Shown here: one piece after another, positions 18,465-26,826 of the stretch
Layout of the letters: each line of letters opens with the position of its first letter
How positions within the stretch are numbered: the stretch's first letter is position 1
From: Dysgonamonadaceae bacterium
Lineage (GTDB): Bacteria; Bacteroidota; Bacteroidia; Bacteroidales; Azobacteroidaceae
DNA length: 35,101 nucleotides
Reading direction: 5' to 3'
NCBI GenBank assembly: GCA_031270075.1
Contig: JAISYG010000039.1
Location: 1 to 35,101, forward strand
The notes under the pieces: generated by a model
What the model was told of the DNA's origin: nothing
What the model saw: only the letters and a program-made list of their open reading frames with translations
Database searches by the model: none
Translations under genes and position numbers: made by a program

Positions 18465-19924
18465 GTATTTATTTTCTTATCGTCGGAAATCAGCAACAAA
18501 ACATCGTCCGGTTTGATGTGGGAAGAACCGGTCGGCACAAAGTATGTACTTCCCCGTTTTACCAGCATCACCAACGTATGCGGGGGAAGGGACATATTTT
18601 TCATCATATCGCCGTTTGTCAAATCATCGGGACGCACGGTAATTTCCCGCATCACCGAATCGATATCGTCCGGAAGTTCGACTTCAAATTCGGATAAAAG
18701 GGGCTTTTCTTCCGGCTTTTCGGCCAGATGTAGCCAGCGGGCAATGACAGGAATGGTAGTCCCCTGCAAGAGCAAAGATACCAGGGTAACAAAGAACACA
18801 ATGTTGAAAATCACCGGCGCCTTTTCGACATTGGCCGTCAAGGCGTAAGTAGCAAAGATAATCGGCACGGCGCCTCGCAAACCCACCCACGAGGTGTAGG
18901 TTTTGGCCCGGAACGATAATTTCCTGAACGGCAATAAACACAGATACACCGAAACGGGGCGGGCGATGAGTATCAGGAATACGCTAATCAGCAATCCGAT
19001 ACCTGCTATCGGAATCAGGTCTTTCGGATTCACCAATAAACCCAGGCAGAGGAACATGCCGATCTGGCACAGCCACGTCAACCCGTCGAAGAAGCGTTTG
19101 CTGGAGTATTTTTGGGTGAAGCGGGCGTTACCGATCATCAAACCGCCGATGTAGACAGCCAGGTAGCCATTGCCTTTCAGGTCGTTGGTGAGTCCGAAAA
19201 TAAAGAAGCAGATGGCGACCAGCAACACGGGGTAGAGTGACAGGTTTACTAAGCGGATTTTATTCAACAGCCAGATAAACAGCTTCCCGAGTAGCCAGCC
19301 CATGAATGCGCCGAACAGCAATTGGAAGAAGAACGAACCGACCATCGACCAGAAGCTGCCGCCGCTTTGCATCTGGATGAGTTGGATGAAAGTAATTGTC
19401 AACAGGTAGGCCATGGGGTCGTTACTTCCGCTTTCAAATTCGAGCAGGGGTTTCAGTCGTTCTTTCAGTGCAATGCTTTTTGAACGCAAAATGCCGAACA
19501 CCGAGGCCGAATCGGTCGACGACATGACCGAGGCCAGCAGCATCGCTTCGAGTAACGAAAAACTCACGGCGCCCGAAAAACTGTTGGTAATCCAGTAAAT
19601 GAAGCCACCGGTAATCAGCGCTGTCAGCAAAACGCCCAAAGTTGCCAGGACGGATCCGGATAAAGCAATCGGCCGGATGTCGGAAAGCTTGGTATCCATC
19701 CCGCCCGAAAACAGGATGATATTCAACGCTATCAGACCGACAAATTGAGCGACATGCGGATTATCGAAATGTAATCCCAAACCGTCGCCTCCGAAAAGCA
19801 TTCCTACAAAAAGAAAGAATATCAGGATCGGCAAGCCGGAACGATAACTCAACTTGCCGGCGAAAATACCGGCGAACAACAGGATACTCCCTATCAAGAC
19901 AATCGTTTCTATCGAAAACTGCAT
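18461..19924 (-). CDS. K+/H+ antiporter, NhaP2/CvrA type (CPA family) with C-terminal TrkA_C-like domain
   Basis: A 487-residue cation/proton antiporter. It begins with a hydrophobic Na_H_Exchanger domain of about 12 helices, including the conserved region MLLASVMSSTDSASVFGILRS and FESGSNDPMAYLL with the ND pair expected in the ion site. The C-terminal 100 residues leave the membrane, and the last part (LVMLVKRGSTYFVPTGSSHIKPDDVLLLI) matches a TrkA_C/RCK_C ligand-binding domain. I placed the start at ATG 19924, one base after the chrA stop; an in-frame GTG at 19978 would lie inside the chrA gene. It sits between two chrA halves, with coupled translation on both sides. Confidence 0.9.
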   Translation of the reverse strand: MQFSIETIVLIGSILLFAGIFAGKLSYRSGLPILIFFLFVGMLFGGDGLGLHFDNPHVAQFVGLIALNIILFSGGMDTKLSDIRPIALSGSVLATLGVLLTALITGGFIYWITNSFSGAVSFSLLEAMLLASVMSSTDSASVFGILRSKSIALKERLKPLLEFESGSNDPMAYLLTITFIQLIQMQSGGSFWSMVGSFFFQLLFGAFMGWLLGKLFIWLLNKIRLVNLSLYPVLLVAICFFIFGLTNDLKGNGYLAVYIGGLMIGNARFTQKYSSKRFFDGLTWLCQIGMFLCLGLLVNPKDLIPIAGIGLLISVFLILIARPVSVYLCLLPFRKLSFRAKTYTSWVGLRGAVPIIFATYALTANVEKAPVIFNIVFFVTLVSLLLQGTTIPVIARWLHLAEKPEEKPLLSEFEVELPDDIDSVMREITVRPDDLTNGDMMKNMSLPPHTLVMLVKRGSTYFVPTGSSHIKPDDVLLLISDDKKINT

Positions 19925-19925
19925 A

Positions 19926-20483
19926 TTAATTGTTTTTGTTATTTCTTTTCCGGTCGTAAAAACCAAACACCAAGCCACCCAAAGCAGCCGCCAAAACTAC
20001 ATAAATGGGCGAAACACCCCAATACCCAATCAAAAAAGCCGCCGCTATGGGAATGACGGCTGTTTTCAGGTTAATTCCTACCGCCCGGGCGGTGGTAAAG
20101 ACCGGTACGGCAATCAGTGCTACAACGGCAGGCCGGATGGCCTTGAATATTTTTATAACGTAAGAATTGTCCTGAAAATTGCGAAAGAACATTGCAATTA
20201 ACAAAATAATCAGAAAAGAGGGCAGTATAGCGCCTGCTGTGGCTACGATACTGCCCCGGGTTCCTTTCATCCGGTAACCGGCGAAGATGGCGATATTGAC
20301 TGCCAGGATTCCCGGAACGGATTGGGACACCGCTATCAGGTCTATAAAATCATTTTCCGGTATCCATTTTTTCCGCTCAACCATTTCCCGCTGGATGAGG
20401 GGTAACATGGCATATCCGCCTCCGATGGTAAAGGCGCCTACTTTGAAGAATGTCAGGAAGATTTGTCCATAGATGCCCATCAT
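19926..20483 (-). CDS. chrA: Chromate transporter family protein, short form (first copy)
   Basis: A 185-residue ChrA half with FKVGAFTIGGGYAML (13-27), PLIQREMVERKKWI and VSQSVPGILAVNIAIFAGY. It is clearly related to the second chrA at 17940-18464 but diverged, as expected for the N- and C-type halves of a heterodimer. Its ATG overlaps the porN stop by one base (TGATG) and its stop is one base before the antiporter ATG. The tail RKRNNKNN is basic. The coupling to porN means this block is probably transcribed with the type IX secretion genes. Confidence 0.9.
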   Translation of the reverse strand: MMGIYGQIFLTFFKVGAFTIGGGYAMLPLIQREMVERKKWIPENDFIDLIAVSQSVPGILAVNIAIFAGYRMKGTRGSIVATAGAILPSFLIILLIAMFFRNFQDNSYVIKIFKAIRPAVVALIAVPVFTTARAVGINLKTAVIPIAAAFLIGYWGVSPIYVVLAAALGGLVFGFYDRKRNNKNN

Positions 20484-21520
20484 CAGCGGGTTCTCCTCAC
20501 CGACCGCACCGGAGCAGTTTCCGCTTTAGGCGCTGCCTGCGCTTGAGGTTCTTTCCGGACTTTTTCCTTGGTATTGCGGGCGGATGCGGTTTTTGTTTTT
20601 TCTCCTTTCTTGTCCTGTGCTTTCGCCTGTTGCAAACGAATGGAATCGTTATACACCCAAAGGTTTTGATTGAAGTCTTTTAATTGGGCTTCGATGCTGT
20701 CCTGCGCCTGTTTCAAAGCGAGTGAATCGCTGCCTACTTCCTGCGCCAGGCTTTTCCCCATCATGTTGACGGTTTTGATGATTTCGCCGGTGTACATGAT
20801 TTTACGGAAGTAGTCGTCCATTGTATATGTCAGCGCATTGTTGTAGTTGGATGTCATAATCATCTCGCGGGAGAGGTAGGGGCGGATATCGTCGTATTTC
20901 AGCCAGAACAGCGTTTCGCGGCTGAGGCCTCCGCCATAATAATCTTCTCTAACCAGAATAGGACAAATCGCCAGTACGCTGGTTTGAAACATTCCGGTTG
21001 CCTGGTCGAAATAATAACCTTCTTTAATCATGTATTGGGTAACTTCCATGCTGGGAATGTCCCGTTCGTCTACCGTAAACCGGTTTCCCTCTTTGGTGTA
21101 TAAAAGTTGCAGGGCTTTCAGTAACTCTTCAAAGTCCCGTTTTTGGCTGTCTTCAAACACTTCGCCGCCTTCGAGGTAATTGTAAGCCGTAAGCTTCCCG
21201 TCGGCCAGTAATTTGAATATCAATGTGAACAGGTTTTGCCGGCCGTTTTGGGGTTGCACCGGGTAATACAGGGCGGCGTTATTCACCTCCTTCGTCAGAT
21301 CGATGGTGCGGTAAATGAGCCGTTCCCAAACGATGTGCGAGGGTTTCTTCGATTCTACTTCGTTTTTTATCCTGGCCCGTTCCGTTAAATCGGAAACAGA
21401 CGAAGAATCGACCGCCGACGGACGCTGGCGGGTCCGGCGGGTGCTTGCATCTTGCGCCATACTTTCCTGCGCAAAAGCGAAAAGCAGGACAAACAGGCTC
21501 AAATAATAGATTGTTTTCAT
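20483..21520 (-). CDS. porN: Type IX secretion system periplasmic ring protein PorN/GldN
   Basis: PorN forms, with the lipoprotein PorK, the large ring under the outer membrane in the type IX system. The 345-residue protein has a signal peptide (MKTIYYLSLFVLLFAFAQESMAQ, here cut after AQ). The core has family-like segments such as VWERLIYRTIDLTKEVNNAALYYP and YYGGGLSRETLFWLKYDDIRPYLSREM. The C-terminus is basic and A/K/P-rich (residues about 300-345), low-complexity and probably disordered. I chose ATG 21520 over the in-frame TTG at 21544 because the latter spoils the signal peptide and overlaps porM. Confidence 0.93.
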   Translation of the reverse strand: MKTIYYLSLFVLLFAFAQESMAQDASTRRTRQRPSAVDSSSVSDLTERARIKNEVESKKPSHIVWERLIYRTIDLTKEVNNAALYYPVQPQNGRQNLFTLIFKLLADGKLTAYNYLEGGEVFEDSQKRDFEELLKALQLLYTKEGNRFTVDERDIPSMEVTQYMIKEGYYFDQATGMFQTSVLAICPILVREDYYGGGLSRETLFWLKYDDIRPYLSREMIMTSNYNNALTYTMDDYFRKIMYTGEIIKTVNMMGKSLAQEVGSDSLALKQAQDSIEAQLKDFNQNLWVYNDSIRLQQAKAQDKKGEKTKTASARNTKEKVRKEPQAQAAPKAETAPVRSVRRTR

Positions 21521-21524
21521 ATCC

Positions 21525-23093
21525 TTAATTAATTCGTAATTCAAGAGGAGCGCTCAATGTGCGTTCGATTCCGTCGGGGCCTCGCACTGCAATGCTACTA
21601 ATGAGCATGGTTTGTCCGCGTTGTGTGCCTCGTATGGCATCTTTCTGTTGGGATGTAAAGCTGGCGCCGCTCGATGGAATGGTTGTCCGGAAACCCATGG
21701 AATCGAATTTCACCAAATCGAAGCGAAGCACAGTAAAGTTGATGTCCAGTATACCGTCGTCGATAGCGGCATTCAAAGCCTCTACGGCCACCAAAGCGGC
21801 TCTTGCGATAGGAGCTCCACCTTTGTAACGGACTTTGTTGCCATCCGGGTTCGTGATATTCAGGTAAGCCATCGGGTCGGGCAACTGCCGCACACGGAAA
21901 GACGTTTTCGCCATTTCCTGCATCCGTCCGTCCGACATTTTTGCCGTTACCGTAATCACAGCGTCCGAACCGTATTTAGGCGTTGCTACCCAAATATCGT
22001 TCCCTTTGGATACCAGACTTCCGTTGGAAATCGTAGCCGATACATTCTGACTGGGCACGCCCGGAACGGCAATTCGGATATCGTTGGCGATACCGGCATA
22101 CAGCACATTCATCAATACCGGCGCTACGGTTGCGCTTGGCTCGATTACATAGTACTGGGTCGAAAAATCGCGTTTCATAAACGAGCCGTCGCCTTGCGCC
22201 ATTTCGATAAAACCGTTGACTTGGAAGGTCCCGGTTGCGCCGGCTCCGACGGTGTAGCGGCCATTGGCTTCGTCCGACAACTGACGGCCGTTAACGAAAA
22301 TACGGGGACGCTGGGTTGAATCCCTGGCCATCATACCAATATTGGCGCGGTAGGAACCTCCCCGCATCACAATCTGCGATTCCGGTATTACATACGCTTC
22401 AATATCGTTGACACGGAAATCTTTCAGGTCGATGTTCTTTACCAGATCGCCCAGCACAGCGCCTTCCGCATCGCGGATGTCTTTCTGCAGTTTCGTTAGC
22501 AAAGTAACGGATGCTGCCATAGGCATTTGCCAGAACATCGATTCTTCCCATGTCTGCTTGTTGGCTTTGGCCTTGGCGGAAGGTTCGGTACTCAAATTAT
22601 TCTCGGTAATGTTTTGGATGGACGGGTCGCTAACCATCGGCGTAATGAATTGCCGGTAGGCGTCGATGGCCGCTTTTAGCCGGGCGGCATCGTTTTTCTT
22701 GTGTTCAAACATGACGTCGTATGCGGCATTCAAATCGTCGGGACGTTTGAGATGCTCGGGATCGCCGTTTTTGCCGTCCGCTTTCTTAACGATACGTTCT
22801 TTCAAATCCTGAATATAATTATACAATGTATCGGTTCTTGTTTTCACCTGCGCTCCTTTGCCGTACCATTCCTGCGTTTTTTCGCGGTTGACGTTATAAG
22901 CGTCTGTCAAATCGCCGAAAATCCGGTCGTTGCGCTGGGTAGACACTTTTACGGAGCGAAGCAGACTTTCTTCCACCAACTCAAAGCCATCCAGCACCTC
23001 CGTAGATACGTTCAGGGCAAGCATTGCAATGAACACCAGATACATCAGGTTGATCATTCTTTGCCTTGGAGAATTCGGATTGTTTACTGCCAT
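21525..23093 (-). CDS. porM: Type IX secretion system motor shaft PorM/GldM
   Basis: A 522-residue inner-membrane protein with one transmembrane helix at about 14-30 (INLMYLVFIAMLALNVS) preceded by the typical NNPNSPRQRM start. The rest is a long periplasmic part made of a helical first domain followed by beta-rich domains. PorM dimers sit in the PorL pentamer and reach up to the PorKN ring; proton flow through PorL turns PorM. The N-terminal stretch LNVSTEVLDGFELVEESLLRS is strongly characteristic. The gene lies 9 nt after porL and 4 nt before the porN start, within the conserved operon order. Confidence 0.96.
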   Translation of the reverse strand: MAVNNPNSPRQRMINLMYLVFIAMLALNVSTEVLDGFELVEESLLRSVKVSTQRNDRIFGDLTDAYNVNREKTQEWYGKGAQVKTRTDTLYNYIQDLKERIVKKADGKNGDPEHLKRPDDLNAAYDVMFEHKKNDAARLKAAIDAYRQFITPMVSDPSIQNITENNLSTEPSAKAKANKQTWEESMFWQMPMAASVTLLTKLQKDIRDAEGAVLGDLVKNIDLKDFRVNDIEAYVIPESQIVMRGGSYRANIGMMARDSTQRPRIFVNGRQLSDEANGRYTVGAGATGTFQVNGFIEMAQGDGSFMKRDFSTQYYVIEPSATVAPVLMNVLYAGIANDIRIAVPGVPSQNVSATISNGSLVSKGNDIWVATPKYGSDAVITVTAKMSDGRMQEMAKTSFRVRQLPDPMAYLNITNPDGNKVRYKGGAPIARAALVAVEALNAAIDDGILDINFTVLRFDLVKFDSMGFRTTIPSSGASFTSQQKDAIRGTQRGQTMLISSIAVRGPDGIERTLSAPLELRIN

Positions 23094-23102
23094 CCTGTTG
23101 AG

Positions 23103-24176
23103 TTATAAATTGTTTTGAGGATTGTTGTTGTACGGATTCGGATTGTAGCCGGCGGGATTCGGATTGAAGGGCGCCGGGCCTGCACCGTACATATTCATCG
23201 TCATCGCATTGAGCAAACGGTTGTACACTCCGTTGAGCGCGTGAATCTGTTGCGTCATTTTTTCGGTTTCGCTCCGGAACAACGAACTGTCGATCACCGA
23301 GCCTTCGTACATGTCCTTCAGACGTGTCAGTCCGGCGTTGATGCGTTCGATGGATTCGATTTGCGAGCTGACACTCCTCAACTGAACTTCGTAGAAAGAA
23401 CTTAATCCCTGAATATTCCGGTTCAAAGCATCCATCTGCTCCGCATAATTTTGGGACGATGAGCTTAAACCGTCGGTATTGTCCGCAATGTTCTGGTACG
23501 ATTCGAGCAATACATCCGACATTTTAGAAAGCTGGTCGGCAGCCGAAGCCATTTTCTTGATGCTTTCCGACAACACGCTCGTTTCTTCTTCCGAAATATT
23601 GACCGCACTGGGAATGCCGAACGATTGCGTTACCTGGCCGGGCGTCAGATTTTCAACCCTTTCCGAAGCCGAATACGGCGTTCCGGCGTTTCCACCGCCC
23701 ACAAAGCCGCTGCCGCCCACAAAGCCACCGCCAATAATCACCGGACCGGCAACTCCGCCTCCCACACCGGCAGCCGCAACCACATCGCCGGAAATGCCTG
23801 TACTTTCGCCGGCTATGCCGCTACCGACTACAACCGAACCGCCGCCACCGTTGCCGCCGTTGCCGCCGTTGCCGCCGTTGCCAAAGGTCGGACGATCGTC
23901 CTCCTCATTCGTTTCAAGCACAGGAAACACACGATCCCACTGGTAGTTCTTCGCCGGCTTGTCGAAAGCGGAAATAAAGAAAACCACAAATTCGGTCAGC
24001 AAACCAACAGTGATTAAAATACTGCCCAATCCCCAGGGCCAATGTTCCAGTTTGGCCAACGTGCCGATAATTACAATGGAGGCCCCCCAGTTGTAAAAAT
24101 ACTGGAAGAAGGCCTGTCCCCGTTCGTTCGACAGGAATTTCTCAATCAAGTTTCTATATCTTCTCTTAAAGCCCAT
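23103..24176 (-). CDS. porL: Type IX secretion system motor stator PorL/GldL, with glycine-rich linker
   Basis: PorL is the inner-membrane proton channel that powers type IX secretion. The 357-residue protein has two N-terminal membrane helices (about 24-41 and 48-70); K42 and E44 lie between them and E62 in LLTEFVVFFISAF is the expected charged residue within helix 2. A cytoplasmic helical domain (about 205-330) follows, with heptad-like stretches (QLSKMSDVLLESYQNIADN). Between them is an unusual linker, residues 99-165, made almost only of G, N, V, A and S, starting with GNGG repeats encoded by 9-bp DNA repeats. The protein is longer than the roughly 310 residues I recall for P. gingivalis PorL; the linker explains the excess. 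Confidence 0.95.
   Translation of the reverse strand: MGFKRRYRNLIEKFLSNERGQAFFQYFYNWGASIVIIGTLAKLEHWPWGLGSILITVGLLTEFVVFFISAFDKPAKNYQWDRVFPVLETNEEDDRPTFGNGGNGGNGGNGGGGSVVVGSGIAGESTGISGDVVAAAGVGGGVAGPVIIGGGFVGGSGFVGGGNAGTPYSASERVENLTPGQVTQSFGIPSAVNISEEETSVLSESIKKMASAADQLSKMSDVLLESYQNIADNTDGLSSSSQNYAEQMDALNRNIQGLSSFYEVQLRSVSSQIESIERINAGLTRLKDMYEGSVIDSSLFRSETEKMTQQIHALNGVYNRLLNAMTMNMYGAGPAPFNPNPAGYNPNPYNNNPQNNL
23848..23882 (-). repeat. 9-bp tandem repeat inside porL
   Basis: About 3.9 copies of a 9-bp unit (CCGTTGCCG on the plus strand) encode the GGN repeats of the PorL linker. Because 9 is a multiple of 3, copy-number change would alter linker length without a frameshift. Confidence 0.85.
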
Positions 24177-24202
24177 CTTTTTCTTGAATTATGAATTATG
24201 TA

Positions 24203-25642
24203 TTACTTTTTAGATACCCCTACTTGTGTTCTTACACAACGGAAACCGATATAAGAACGCTGTTCGTTCTGGTATTCAAACGACCGTATATCGGCCCGGA
24301 TAAACTGCGCAACATCTTTCCACGAGCCGCCGCGCACCACTTTCTTCTTCGAGGCGTAGGGATCTTCCTTCGCCGCATTGTAAGCATATTGCGGATTGAT
24401 ATCGTTCATGATTTCCGGCCCCGATTCAAGGAAAGCCGTCGATGTCCATTCCGCTACATTGCCGGCCATATCGTACAAACCGAATTCGTTGGGAGCGAAC
24501 GAAGCCACTCGCGCCGTAATCAGGTGATTGTCCTGGGTGTAATTGCCTTCGCCCGGCTTGAAGTTGCCTAAAAAGCATCCCTTATCGCCCACCGGAGTAT
24601 CCTGCCGCCAGGGATAGATGTTTTCCGTTTTACCGCTTCGCGCCGCATATTCAAATTCAGCTTCGGTAGGCAGACGATAGGGTTCGACCGTAATCCGGGC
24701 GGAAGTATTGCTCAGCGAACGTTTCATATAATCGGTGCGCCAAGCGCAAAACGCATTGGCTTGTTCCCACGAAACCCCTACTACCGGATAATCGTTGTAG
24801 CCCGGATGATTGAAATACAAACGCATATAAGGTTCGTTGTACGAATTGTTGAAATCGTTAATCCACACCGATTCGTCGGGATAGATAGGGATGATATACG
24901 TATTCAGGAAATCCCAGAGGCTACTCAAAGGACGGGTAACTGTTTCGCTGATAATTTTTCCCTCTTCATTGACGTAGGCCGTATCTTTGGAAATCAATAC
25001 AACTTCGTCCGGGTTGACTTTGATGTCGGTATTATAAACGCGGCGTTCGGGATTGAGGCGGTTCCGGCGCAATGCAGCCTGTGTGGCATCGAAAACGGAA
25101 TAGCGGTAAATCATCTGTTCCGGGTCCAAGCCGGTTTCGCCCGTAACCGGATGCCTGTAGTCGACGCTGTGAATGGCCAATAATTCTTCTTCGGTAGCCC
25201 GGCGCTCCGTCGGGATGGGACGTTTCCAATCCAGCACCGGCGGGTCGAGCAGGTTGCCTTCGCGGTCTTCTACAATTTTAAACAGGTCGTTGCCTCCGTA
25301 GGCAGGGTCGAACAAGCGTTCGCGGACAATGGAATCGCGCACCCAATAAACAAACTGCCGGTATTCGGCGTTGGTGATTTCGGTATCGTCCATCCAGAAA
25401 TTATCGAGTGAAACACCTTTCTGTTTCTGGTGAATGCCCCAAATCGTATCGTTCTTCGGCGGCCCCATCTCGAAGGCTCCCCGTTTGATAAGTACCATCC
25501 CGTAGGGATTGGGTTCGTTCCAGGCTCCCGCACTGACGCCCGTCAACTCGCCACTCTCGCCGAGCGACCGTCCACAAGCGCTTAAAATAATGATACCAAA
25601 GATTGCCAGTCCATATCCGACACTCCGATTGCTTCGTTTCAT
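24203..25642 (-). CDS. porK: Type IX secretion system lipoprotein PorK/GldK
   Basis: A 479-residue outer-membrane lipoprotein that partners PorN in the periplasmic ring. The signal peptide ends in ILSAC with C23 as the lipid site. Most of the protein is a formylglycine-generating-enzyme-like (FGE-sulfatase) fold: FEMGPPKNDTIW, NFWMDDTEITNAEYRQFV, YPVVGVSWEQANAFCAWR, YRLPTEAEFEYAAR, and the end FGLYDMAGNVAEWTS ... RGGSWKD ... IGFRCVR. This fold is used structurally in PorK/GldK. The gene is second in the operon, 8 nt after porP and 26 nt before porL. Confidence 0.95.
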   Translation of the reverse strand: MKRSNRSVGYGLAIFGIIILSACGRSLGESGELTGVSAGAWNEPNPYGMVLIKRGAFEMGPPKNDTIWGIHQKQKGVSLDNFWMDDTEITNAEYRQFVYWVRDSIVRERLFDPAYGGNDLFKIVEDREGNLLDPPVLDWKRPIPTERRATEEELLAIHSVDYRHPVTGETGLDPEQMIYRYSVFDATQAALRRNRLNPERRVYNTDIKVNPDEVVLISKDTAYVNEEGKIISETVTRPLSSLWDFLNTYIIPIYPDESVWINDFNNSYNEPYMRLYFNHPGYNDYPVVGVSWEQANAFCAWRTDYMKRSLSNTSARITVEPYRLPTEAEFEYAARSGKTENIYPWRQDTPVGDKGCFLGNFKPGEGNYTQDNHLITARVASFAPNEFGLYDMAGNVAEWTSTAFLESGPEIMNDINPQYAYNAAKEDPYASKKKVVRGGSWKDVAQFIRADIRSFEYQNEQRSYIGFRCVRTQVGVSKK

Positions 25643-25650
25643 ATCCTGTT

Positions 25651-26682
25651 TTATAGTATTCTTACACTTTTATGTTTGCCTTTCGAGCCTTTTTTGAAAT
25701 TCATATCCACCACATACTTGATAAAGAGTTCATGACTGCCGGTAGTAACCCGGATTAAATCCGAAAACAAAGGCACGTCGTAAGCATAGCCTATTTCCAC
25801 CATCTTGAACTGTCCGCCCAACATGAGAATCATCGATTCGCCTTTCCGCCACGACAGTCCGCCCCAGAACATCTTATTGTATACCATCCGTAGCGAAACA
25901 TCTACCTGGGTTTGCCGCAACATTCCCTGCAAGGTATTGGGCTTGGTAGATACCACCAGCGAATCGTTGTTCAGATACAAAGAACTCATCTCCGTGGTTT
26001 TCAGCAAGACCGACGGTCGTAATTCTAATAACGGATTATTCAATCGTATATTGCATCCGGCTGTGAAATAATACGAACGGGGAATATTCAGTATATAATT
26101 TTCGTTCAATTCCAGGGCGGGAGCGAAAAGATGCGTAGCCGACAATCCGGCATACCAGCGTTTCAGACTGTCGGTATAATAAATGCCGAAAGCAGCGTCG
26201 ATAGAGTTTCCCTCCACCTGGGCGGAAGGAATAGCGGGGTCGGTCGAACTGTGATCGTCATCATCGGGAATTTCGACCTTGGTTCCATCGAACGATTCGG
26301 TGATGTAACCGCCTTGCAGACCGAGGCCCAGGCTTCCGCCGAAGAGTTTCATTTTCAGGGCAAGCTGGCCGGAAATCTGGGTTGTTTTGAACAGTCCGAT
26401 TTGGTCGTTATACATCGAAAAGCCCACACCCTGTTCCTTTCCCATCAGAGGCAGAGGCATCTCGCCCAGCACGATACCCGATTTGGGAGCGTGTTCCACT
26501 CCCAGCCATTGCATCCGGTAGAGGCCGGTCAGTTCCAACCGACCCGATTGTCCCGCATAAGCCGGATTGTAATAGTTCGGCGCCGCCCAATAGTTGCTTA
26601 GCTGGGTATCGAATTGCGCCCGAAGGGATTGTCCGGCCGAAAACAGTAGCAGAAATGTTGCAATAACGGCTTTTTTCATCAT
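25651..26682 (-). CDS. porP: Type IX secretion system outer-membrane protein PorP/SprF family
   Basis: A 343-residue outer-membrane beta-barrel of the PorP/SprF family, with a signal peptide cleaved near SLRAQ (residue 23). The start of the mature protein, LSNYWAAPNYYNPAYAGQSGRLELTGLYRMQW, is the family hallmark. SprF-type proteins help particular T9SS substrates stay at the surface, and PorP is essential for secretion in Porphyromonas. It is the first gene of the por operon. Two adjacent ATG codons (26682 and 26679) are both possible. A 45-codon remnant of another gene fills the space upstream, and I found no clear promoter there, so transcription may enter from the lipoprotein gene. Confidence 0.94.
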   Translation of the reverse strand: MMKKAVIATFLLLFSAGQSLRAQFDTQLSNYWAAPNYYNPAYAGQSGRLELTGLYRMQWLGVEHAPKSGIVLGEMPLPLMGKEQGVGFSMYNDQIGLFKTTQISGQLALKMKLFGGSLGLGLQGGYITESFDGTKVEIPDDDDHSSTDPAIPSAQVEGNSIDAAFGIYYTDSLKRWYAGLSATHLFAPALELNENYILNIPRSYYFTAGCNIRLNNPLLELRPSVLLKTTEMSSLYLNNDSLVVSTKPNTLQGMLRQTQVDVSLRMVYNKMFWGGLSWRKGESMILMLGGQFKMVEIGYAYDVPLFSDLIRVTTGSHELFIKYVVDMNFKKGSKGKHKSVRIL

Positions 26683-26687
26683 TAGTA

Positions 26688-26825
26688 TTAACGGACGGAA
26701 TCATAAATAATTGTGATTGGGGCTGCATAAATTGAATGAACAGCCATTGACAAGTGGTACCCGCTGAAACGATTGCCCTTAGCACTGCCCCAGTAGCTTA
26801 CGTAGCGGCCTATATTGTTCAGCCT
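26688..26825 (-). pseudogene. 45-codon 3' remnant of a FISUMP-domain gene
   Basis: Just after the stop of the lipoprotein gene the minus strand carries an open stretch with its own stop at 26688-26690 but no start codon at its head. Its translation aligns with the C-terminal end of the neighbouring lipoprotein: RLNNIGRYVSYWGSAK against FLNGVGGPGSYWSGSV, then SGYHLSMAVHSIY against GGYDMYFGGITMH, and YDSVR against FGVTVR near the end. I read it as the tail of a second, diverged FISUMP domain left behind after deletion or 3'-end replacement. The alignment was made by eye. Confidence 0.55.
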
Positions 26826-26826
26826 C

